Shown in pieces: positions 28,850 through 33,499 of a DNA stretch of 33,499 nucleotides (positions within the stretch are counted from its first letter, which is position 1; each line of letters begins with the position of its first letter). The position numbers were made by a program, and so were the translations under genes. The DNA is taken from the NCBI GenBank assembly GCA_020849175.1, contig JADLGR010000358.1:1-33499 (forward strand), given 5' to 3'. Origin of the DNA: Deltaproteobacteria bacterium. Lineage in GTDB: Bacteria > Myxococcota_A > UBA9160. Below the pieces are notes generated by a model, which searched no databases, was not told the DNA's origin, and was given only the letters and a program-made list of their open reading frames with translations.

Positions 28850-29949
28850 GCGCGGGGCGGCGGCGCACGCTCCGGGAGCGGCTCCACGTCGTCGTCCTCG
28901 CCGGAGGCGCGGGTGAGCGCTTCTGGCCGCGGTCGCGACGACACCACCCCAAGCCCCTCCTCGCGGTGGCGGACGGCAAGAGCCTGCTCGCGGCGACACT
29001 CGACCGCGCGCACCGCATGACCACGCCCGACCACGTCTGGATCGTGTGCGGGCACGAGCACGCGGCCGCGCTGCGACGCGAGGCGCGCCTTCCCGCGTCG
29101 CGCGTGCTGGTCGAGCCGGTACGACGCAACACGGCGATGGCGGCGGGCTGGGCGGCAGCACGCATCGCGGCAATCGATCCCGAGGCCGTCCTCGTGACGC
29201 TCGCCGCGGACCATCGCGTGCCGGACAGCGCGGCGTTCGCGCGGGCGTGCCTGCGCGGTGCGCGCGCCGCCGACGAGGCAGGCGCGCTCGTGACGCTCGG
29301 CATTCGGCCGACGCGACCGGAGACCGGGTACGGCTACATCCGTGTGGGTGCGGCGGCGGGGCCGGGCTTTCCGGGGCTCCACCGCGTGCGCAGGTTCGTC
29401 GAGAAGCCCGATTCGGCCCGCGCGAAGCGCTTTCTGCGCGAGGGCGGCTTCCTCTGGAACGCCGGCATCTTCATCTGGACGGCCCGGGCCCTCCTGGGCG
29501 AGATCGAGCGCTGCGCACCGGAGCTCGCGCTGGCGCTGCGGCCGCTTCGCAGCGCGCCGCGCGGCGTCGCCTCGCCGCGCGTGCTCGCATCGGCCTACCG
29601 CCGGGCGCCCGCGCAGCCGATCGACGTCGCCGTGCTCGAGAAGAGCCGGCACGTGTGGACGCTGCCGGTCTCGTTCCGCTGGAGCGACGTCGGCACGTGG
29701 GCGTCGCTGGCCGAGGAGCTCGGACTCTCTCGCGCGGGCACCGTGACGCTCGGCGGCCCGGCGCTCTTCGAGCAGAGCGCCGGCAACCTCGTCTGGAGCG
29801 ACGGGCGACCGGTCGTGCTCTTCGGCGTCGAGGGGCTGGCCGTTGTCGACGCCGGGGATGCCCTGCTGGTGGCGCGTCTGGCGCGGAGCGGGGATCTTCG
29901 ACGGGTGGTGGAAGCGCTCCGCCACAGCGGGCAAGAGGACCTCACCTAG
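28834..29949 (+). CDS. manC: Mannose-1-phosphate guanylyltransferase
   Basis: A 371-residue nucleotidyltransferase making GDP-mannose from mannose-1-phosphate and GTP. VVVLAGGAGERFWPRSR is the nucleotide-binding loop with the RFWP typical of GDP-mannose pyrophosphorylases; EPVRRNTAMA, AADHRV, GYGYIRVG, VEKPD, FLWNAGIFIW and FRWSDVGTW follow in order. This is the short form, without a phosphomannose isomerase domain. No ATG is available in the right place; the GTG at 28834 overlaps the dehydrogenase gene by 16 bases and gives an Arg-rich leader of about 16 residues before the fold begins. It supplies the dehydratase gmd at 24626. Last gene of the long plus-strand biosynthetic run. Confidence 0.92.
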   Translation: MRGALSAGRRRTLRERLHVVVLAGGAGERFWPRSRRHHPKPLLAVADGKSLLAATLDRAHRMTTPDHVWIVCGHEHAAALRREARLPASRVLVEPVRRNTAMAAGWAAARIAAIDPEAVLVTLAADHRVPDSAAFARACLRGARAADEAGALVTLGIRPTRPETGYGYIRVGAAAGPGFPGLHRVRRFVEKPDSARAKRFLREGGFLWNAGIFIWTARALLGEIERCAPELALALRPLRSAPRGVASPRVLASAYRRAPAQPIDVAVLEKSRHVWTLPVSFRWSDVGTWASLAEELGLSRAGTVTLGGPALFEQSAGNLVWSDGRPVVLFGVEGLAVVDAGDALLVARLARSGDLRRVVEALRHSGQEDLT

Positions 29950-29958
29950 GGAGGATCC

Positions 29959-30645
29959 ATGGCGGCGTCCGGCCGAAGTCGGGAAGCGCTCGAGTCGCTG
30001 CGCGCGATCCCGCTCTTCTCGCAGGCGAGCGACGCGGACCTCGATCTGCTGGGCTCGTACCTGATCGAGCGGCGCTTCGCGCGAAACACGACGATCGTCG
30101 AAGAGGGGCTTCCCGGCGATTACATGTACGTGCTGCGTGAAGGGCGCGTCAAAGTCACGAAGCTCGCCGACGAAGGGCGTGAGAAGATTCTCGGCTTCAT
30201 CGACGCGGGCGGCTTCTTCGGTGAGATGGCGCTCCTCGATCGCGCGCCGCGCGTCGCCTCGGTCAAGACGCTCGAGTCGGTCCGACTGCTGGCGCTGTCG
30301 CGCGCCGACTTCCTCAATCTGCTGCGCAAGAGCCCGGACCTCGCGATGGCGGTCATCATGGAGCTGACGCGGCGGCTCCGCGAGATGGACGAGCAGGCGA
30401 GCTCCCTCTCGTTCCAGCGCGTGAAGGAGCGCGCGAAAGGCGTCTTCTCGCGACTCGCGAACGATCCGGCCTCGCGGGAGGGCCTGCGAACGACTCCCGC
30501 CCTGACGCATCAGCAGATCGCCGACATGATCGGCACCTCGCGTGAGACGGTGACCCGGGTCGTGAAGGATCTGAAGCAGGAAGGCTGGCTGCAGCAGGAG
30601 GGCAAGCGCTACCTGGTGCCGGCTCGCGGCGCGACGGCCGAGTAG
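29959..30645 (+). CDS. Crp/Fnr-family transcriptional regulator
   Basis: A 228-residue regulator with a cyclic-nucleotide-binding N-domain (about 10-125) and a winged helix-turn-helix (about 165-215). The phosphate-binding cassette FGEMALLDRAPRVASV keeps the Gly-Glu and Arg seen in Crp-type proteins, so binding of cAMP, cGMP or c-di-GMP is plausible. There is no cysteine at all, which rules out an Fnr-type iron-sulfur sensor. THQQIADMIGTSRETVTRVVKDLKQEG is split over the recognition region and is typical of the family. A GGGAGG site lies six bases before the ATG, nine bases after manC. Neighbours suggest control of EPS genes. Confidence 0.92.
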   Translation: MAASGRSREALESLRAIPLFSQASDADLDLLGSYLIERRFARNTTIVEEGLPGDYMYVLREGRVKVTKLADEGREKILGFIDAGGFFGEMALLDRAPRVASVKTLESVRLLALSRADFLNLLRKSPDLAMAVIMELTRRLREMDEQASSLSFQRVKERAKGVFSRLANDPASREGLRTTPALTHQQIADMIGTSRETVTRVVKDLKQEGWLQQEGKRYLVPARGATAE

Positions 30646-30681
30646 GTCAACCCGGCCCCCGAACGCGCCGATACGGACGCC

Positions 30682-31794
30682 GTGGCGGAGAGCGACCCGC
30701 GCTTTCTCGGCTGGCTGCTGGACTCGATGCGTTCGGGGCTGGTGGCGATCGACCGCGCGGGCGTCGTGGTCCGCGTGAACCCGGGCGCGCGCCGCATGCT
30801 CGGTCTGGCGGGCCGTGTCGTCGGCCAACCGTGCCGCGACGCGCTGCCGGGGCAGCCGGCGATCGCGTCGATGCTCGAGAGCGCGCTCGACGGTCGCGAG
30901 CGGCCGAGCCGCGCCGAGCTGGTACTCGAGCCGGCGGCAGGCGAGTCCGCCCGAACGATCGGCTTCACGCTCGATCCAGTACGAAGCCCGGAGGGAGAGG
31001 TCAGCGGCGCCGTCCTCGTCTTTCGCGATCTCACGCCGTTCGAGCGCCAGGATGAGCAGGAGCGGCTGCGCGATCGCCTCGCCGCATTGGGTCAGATGGC
31101 GGCGGGTCTCGCCCACGAGCTGCGAAACCCGCTCGCGGGAATGGAGGTTCTCGCGGGACTGCTGAAGCGCCGGCTGGCCGGCCGCCCCGAGGAGCTCGCG
31201 ATGCTCGCCGAGCTCTCGACCGAGCTGCGCTCGCTCTCGCGGACCGTGACCGAGAGCCTCGAGTTCGTGCGCCCACTTCGCCTCGCGCGGGAGAAGGTCG
31301 ACCCGGTGGGGATGCTCGAGGAGGCGCTCGCGCTCGCGCGCTCGCGCGTTCCGTTCGAGGGCGCGATCGAGCGCGCCTACGACGAGGACGTTCCTGAGAT
31401 CCTCGCCGATGCGGAGCAGATCCGCGCCGTCGAGACGAATCTCATCGTGAACGCATTCGAGGCGATGCACGGCTTCACACGGCCCGAGGGCCATCGCCTG
31501 CGTCTTGGGCTCGGCGTCGGCGCGCGTCGCGAGGTTCCGGCCACGGGCGAGACGACGAGCGCTCACGAGCTGCTGATCACGGTCTGCGATAGCGGTCCAG
31601 GGATCGAGTCGGAGCTTCGCGAGCGTGTCTTCCATCCATTCTTCAGTACGAAGCCGCGCGGCTCGGGCGTCGGGCTCGCACACGCCCAGAAGGTCGTCGC
31701 GAGCCACGGAGGCCTGCTCGAGCTCGACGGCCACCCGGGGCAGGGGGCCGTGTTTCGGATCCGGCTGCCGATCGAAGCGGAGGCGATCGCATGA
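30682..31794 (+). CDS. PAS-domain histidine kinase, NtrB-like
   Basis: A 370-residue soluble sensor kinase. A PAS domain (about 10-120) begins LLDSMRSGLVAIDRAG; the H-box GLAHELRNPLAG puts the phosphorylated His at 145; the N-box is LIVNAFEAM, G1 DSGPGI, F-box FFSTKPRGSG and G2 GVGLAHAQKV, all intact. No membrane helix is predicted, so the signal is cytoplasmic. Start is GTG at 30682, 36 bases after the Crp-type gene. The stop overlaps the response-regulator ATG by four bases, which makes the two a cognate pair. This is not the large GAF-containing membrane kinase (PrsK) usual in PEP-CTERM loci. Confidence 0.93.
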   Translation: MAESDPRFLGWLLDSMRSGLVAIDRAGVVVRVNPGARRMLGLAGRVVGQPCRDALPGQPAIASMLESALDGRERPSRAELVLEPAAGESARTIGFTLDPVRSPEGEVSGAVLVFRDLTPFERQDEQERLRDRLAALGQMAAGLAHELRNPLAGMEVLAGLLKRRLAGRPEELAMLAELSTELRSLSRTVTESLEFVRPLRLAREKVDPVGMLEEALALARSRVPFEGAIERAYDEDVPEILADAEQIRAVETNLIVNAFEAMHGFTRPEGHRLRLGLGVGARREVPATGETTSAHELLITVCDSGPGIESELRERVFHPFFSTKPRGSGVGLAHAQKVVASHGGLLELDGHPGQGAVFRIRLPIEAEAIA

Positions 31795-33197
31795 GCGCTG
31801 TCCGATCGGTACGCGTCCTCGTGGTCGAGGACAATGCCGTGCTGCGGCGCGGGATCGCGACCGCGCTTCGCGAGCGCTGGCCGCAGATCGAGGAGGAGGA
31901 CGACGGTGCGCGCGCGATCGATCGGCTGCGCGACGTGTCGGTGGATCCCTTCGACGTCGTCGTCACCGACCTTCGCCTTCCGGGTGCGGACGGAACGGCC
32001 GTGCTGCATGCGGCACGAAGGCGCGACCCGAATACGGCCGTGCTGGTGATGACGGCGCACGGAAGCGTCGAGTCCGCGGTCGAAGCCATGAAGCTCGGCG
32101 CGTTCGACTTCCTCCAGAAGCCGTTCGACCTCGAGCAGCTCGAGGTGCACGTCGTCCGTGCGGCCGAGCACGCACGCCTGGGTCGTGAAGTGGAGGAGCT
32201 TCGAGCGGAGCGTGCGGCTGGCCTCGCGCCGCCGCTCATCGTCGGCTCGAGTCCGGCCTTGTGCGAGGCGCTCGATCTCGCGCGCCGCGTCGCGCCCGGT
32301 CGATCGACCGTTCTCGTCACGGGAGAGACGGGAACCGGCAAGGAGCTTCTCGCAGGCCTGATCCACGCCGGATCGCCACGGTCGGCGCAGCCGTTCGTGA
32401 AGGTCAACTGCGCCGCGCTTCCGGAGACGCTGCTCGAGTCGGAGCTGTTCGGCCACGAGCGCGGAGCCTTCACGGGGGCCGACCGGCTGCGCGTGGGGCG
32501 CTTCGAGCAGGCCCACGGCGGGACGCTGCTGCTCGACGAGGTCGGCGACCTCACGCCGGCGACGCAGGTGCGGCTCCTGCGGGTGCTGCAGGAGCAGGAG
32601 TTCCATCGTCTCGGGGGGCGGCGGTCGATTCGCACCGACGTGCGCATCATCGCCGCGACCCACCAGCCGCTCGAGCAGCAACTCGAAGCGGGTCGTTTTC
32701 GCGAAGACCTCTATTTCCGGCTGAACGTGATCCGCATCCATCTGCCGCCGCTGCGCGAGCGCCCCGGCGACCTGCTGTCGCTCGCAGAGCACTTCCTCGC
32801 AACGTTCACCCGAGAGCTCGGGAGGCCGGGCGCTCGCTTCACGCAGGCCGCGCGCGAGCGCATCCTCGGTCACGCCTGGCCGGGCAACGTTCGCGAGCTG
32901 CGAAACGCCGTCGAGCGCGCGCTCCTGCTCTCGGACGGCACCGACGTCGACGCGAGCCACTTCGGCCTGCCGCCGCCGGACGTCGCGGCCATGGCGCCGC
33001 GACGAGCACCGGAGGCGCAGACCCTCTCGCTCGAGGAGATGCAGCGAAGGCTCGTGGTCGAAGCCCTGCGCTCGACAGGGCACGTGCAGCGGCAGGCGGC
33101 CGGCCTGCTCGGCATCAGCCCTCGCAAGCTCAACTACCTGATTCGGAAGCTCGCGATCACCCATCCGAGCTGGCGCCGCAACCGATCGGTCGCCTGA
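31791..33197 (+). CDS. NtrC-type sigma-54-dependent response regulator
   Basis: A 468-residue response regulator. The receiver has E13-D14 and phosphoacceptor D60 (VTDLRLPG), with K near 109 in QKPFD. The AAA+ domain shows GETGTGKE (Walker A), ERGAFTGADR (sigma-54 contact) and LLLDEVGDL (Walker B); the C-terminus has a Fis-type helix-turn-helix (QAAGLLGISPRKLNYL). Phosphorylated by the kinase encoded just upstream, it should activate RpoN promoters. Target genes are not shown by the sequence; the TPR-lipoprotein gene 75 bases downstream and the EPS genes are candidates. It is the second GAFTGA activator in the locus. Confidence 0.93.
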   Translation: MSAVRSVRVLVVEDNAVLRRGIATALRERWPQIEEEDDGARAIDRLRDVSVDPFDVVVTDLRLPGADGTAVLHAARRRDPNTAVLVMTAHGSVESAVEAMKLGAFDFLQKPFDLEQLEVHVVRAAEHARLGREVEELRAERAAGLAPPLIVGSSPALCEALDLARRVAPGRSTVLVTGETGTGKELLAGLIHAGSPRSAQPFVKVNCAALPETLLESELFGHERGAFTGADRLRVGRFEQAHGGTLLLDEVGDLTPATQVRLLRVLQEQEFHRLGGRRSIRTDVRIIAATHQPLEQQLEAGRFREDLYFRLNVIRIHLPPLRERPGDLLSLAEHFLATFTRELGRPGARFTQAARERILGHAWPGNVRELRNAVERALLLSDGTDVDASHFGLPPPDVAAMAPRRAPEAQTLSLEEMQRRLVVEALRSTGHVQRQAAGLLGISPRKLNYLIRKLAITHPSWRRNRSVA

Positions 33198-33199
33198 CA

Positions 33200-33253
33200 C
33201 CCGGCCGGGCTCTCGCTTGAATTGGAAGCGGAGTTCCGATATCCAAGCCCGGC
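33200..33253. promoter_or_regulatory. Nested inverted repeats before the TPR-lipoprotein gene
   Basis: An outer inverted repeat, GCCGGGCT (33204-33211) with AGCCCGGC (33246-33253), encloses GGAA (33224-33227) and TTCC (33234-33237) with a six-base spacer. GG-N8-TTCCGATA at 33224-33241 is the same as at 16255-16272. A ten-base palindrome CCCGGCCGGG lies at 33200-33209. The stretch may act as a regulator site, or as a leader hairpin or terminator of the preceding operon; no T-run follows, so a simple intrinsic terminator is unlikely. Confidence 0.45.
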
Positions 33254-33272
33254 TAACCTTGGGGGTGCCTCA

Positions 33273-33499
33273 ATGTCCCGTTCCCGACGGCTCGCGTCTC
33301 TCTGTGCCGTGCTCGCGCTCGCGATGGGGGGCTCCCTGCTCGGAGCCTGCCAGAGCCAGGAGACGAAGATCTCCGAGCATCAGGAGCGCGGCGAGCAGTA
33401 CGCGAAGGACGGCAAGTACGCCGAGGCCGTGATCGAGTTCAAGAACGTCCTCCAGCTCGACCCGAACCAGGCGAAGGCGCACTACGGGCTCGCGAAGGC
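33273..33499 (+). CDS. prsT: PEP-CTERM-system TPR-repeat lipoprotein (PrsT-like), 3'-truncated by the window edge
   Basis: Only the first 75 codons are present; the frame stays open to the last base. The protein starts with a basic N-terminus, a hydrophobic stretch and the lipobox LLGAC with Cys26, so it is a lipoprotein. Residues 35-75 form the start of a tetratricopeptide repeat (ERGEQYAKDGKYAEAVIEF then LQLDPNQAKAHYGLA). This combination, in an exosortase locus, matches the long TPR lipoprotein of PEP-CTERM systems, which has many TPR units and close to 900 residues; its length here cannot be seen. It has its own upstream region of 75 bases after the NtrC-type gene. Confidence 0.8.
   Translation, partial: MSRSRRLASLCAVLALAMGGSLLGACQSQETKISEHQERGEQYAKDGKYAEAVIEFKNVLQLDPNQAKAHYGLAK

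Noticed and set aside
29959-30645. Fnr-type oxygen sensor
   Set aside because: The protein has no cysteine residues, so no iron-sulfur cluster can be bound.
28792-31734. Minus-strand open frame of about 980 codons opposite manC, crp and the kinase
   Set aside because: Its translation is low-complexity Arg/Ala/Glu/His without family motifs, and all three plus-strand genes it covers are clear; long antisense frames are expected in GC-rich DNA.
33203-33218. Sigma-54 promoter CGGCCG-N5-TCGCT before the TPR-lipoprotein gene
   Set aside because: GG and GC are spaced correctly by ten bases, but the surrounding match is poor and such pairs are frequent by chance in GC-rich DNA.

Overview
This window is a dense exopolysaccharide (EPS) biosynthesis, modification and export locus of the exosortase/PEP-CTERM type, from a Gram-negative bacterium with very GC-rich DNA. 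Outer-membrane export lipoprotein, beta-barrel protein, Wzz-like chain-length protein, sigma-54 activators and the PEP-CTERM-associated TPR lipoprotein all indicate a diderm. The content would suit a deltaproteobacterial or related lineage (Myxococcota, Binatota and similar), but no rRNA, tRNA or marker gene is present, so the taxonomy is inference. I see 32 protein genes, two of them cut by the window edges, no RNA genes, no mobile elements and no CRISPR.

Layout. (1) Bases 1-6027, plus strand: end of a GNAT-type acetyltransferase, a PEP-CTERM-locus polysaccharide deacetylase, a membrane GT2 glycosyltransferase, two tandem membrane-anchored NodB-type deacetylases and a GT4 glycosyltransferase, almost all with touching or overlapping ends. 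(2) Bases 6015-16019, minus strand, a ten-gene unit read from right to left: UDP-GlcNAc 2-epimerase (wecB), half-size SxtJ-like protein, NodU/CmcH-type carbamoyltransferase, DUF5989 protein, exosortase, EpsI, GT4 glycosyltransferase, CapK/PaaK-like adenylate-forming protein, DUF362 protein and sulfotransferase. Its last gene overlaps the convergent GT4 gene by 13 bases. (3) Bases 16020-16402: the only large intergenic region, a divergent promoter region carrying a conspicuous inverted-repeat element. (4) Bases 16403-29949, plus strand: sigma-54-dependent response regulator, then OPX export lipoprotein, outer-membrane barrel, chain-length protein, ExeA-like ATPase, tyrosine autokinase, WecA-like initiating transferase, GDP-mannose 4,6-dehydratase, two SDR sugar epimerases, UDP-glucose dehydrogenase and mannose-1-phosphate guanylyltransferase. 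(5) Bases 29959-33197: Crp-type regulator, PAS histidine kinase and a second NtrC-type response regulator. (6) From 33273: start of the PEP-CTERM-system TPR lipoprotein (PrsT-like).

How it fits together (inference from families). Nucleotide-sugar genes point to GDP-mannose and a GDP-6-deoxyhexose precursor, UDP-glucuronate/galacturonate and UDP-ManNAc. The WecA-like enzyme would start the repeat unit on undecaprenyl phosphate, the GT2 and GT4 enzymes extend it, and the chain-length protein, kinase, ATPase, OPX protein and barrel control length and export. Decorating enzymes are unusually many: three deacetylases, an acetyltransferase, a carbamoyltransferase set, a sulfotransferase and a CapK/DUF362 pair. 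The exosortase/EpsI pair would process PEP-CTERM-type surface proteins, none of which is encoded here. No flippase (Wzx) or polymerase (Wzy) is visible in the window.

The most interesting points are a GG-N8-TTCCGATA / GGAA-N6-TTCC element shared by the regulator promoter and the TPR-lipoprotein promoter, the translationally coupled GT4-CapK-DUF362-sulfotransferase group, the halved SxtJ protein, the separate rather than fused exosortase and EpsI genes, and a nine-G tract forming the ribosome binding site of the export lipoprotein.
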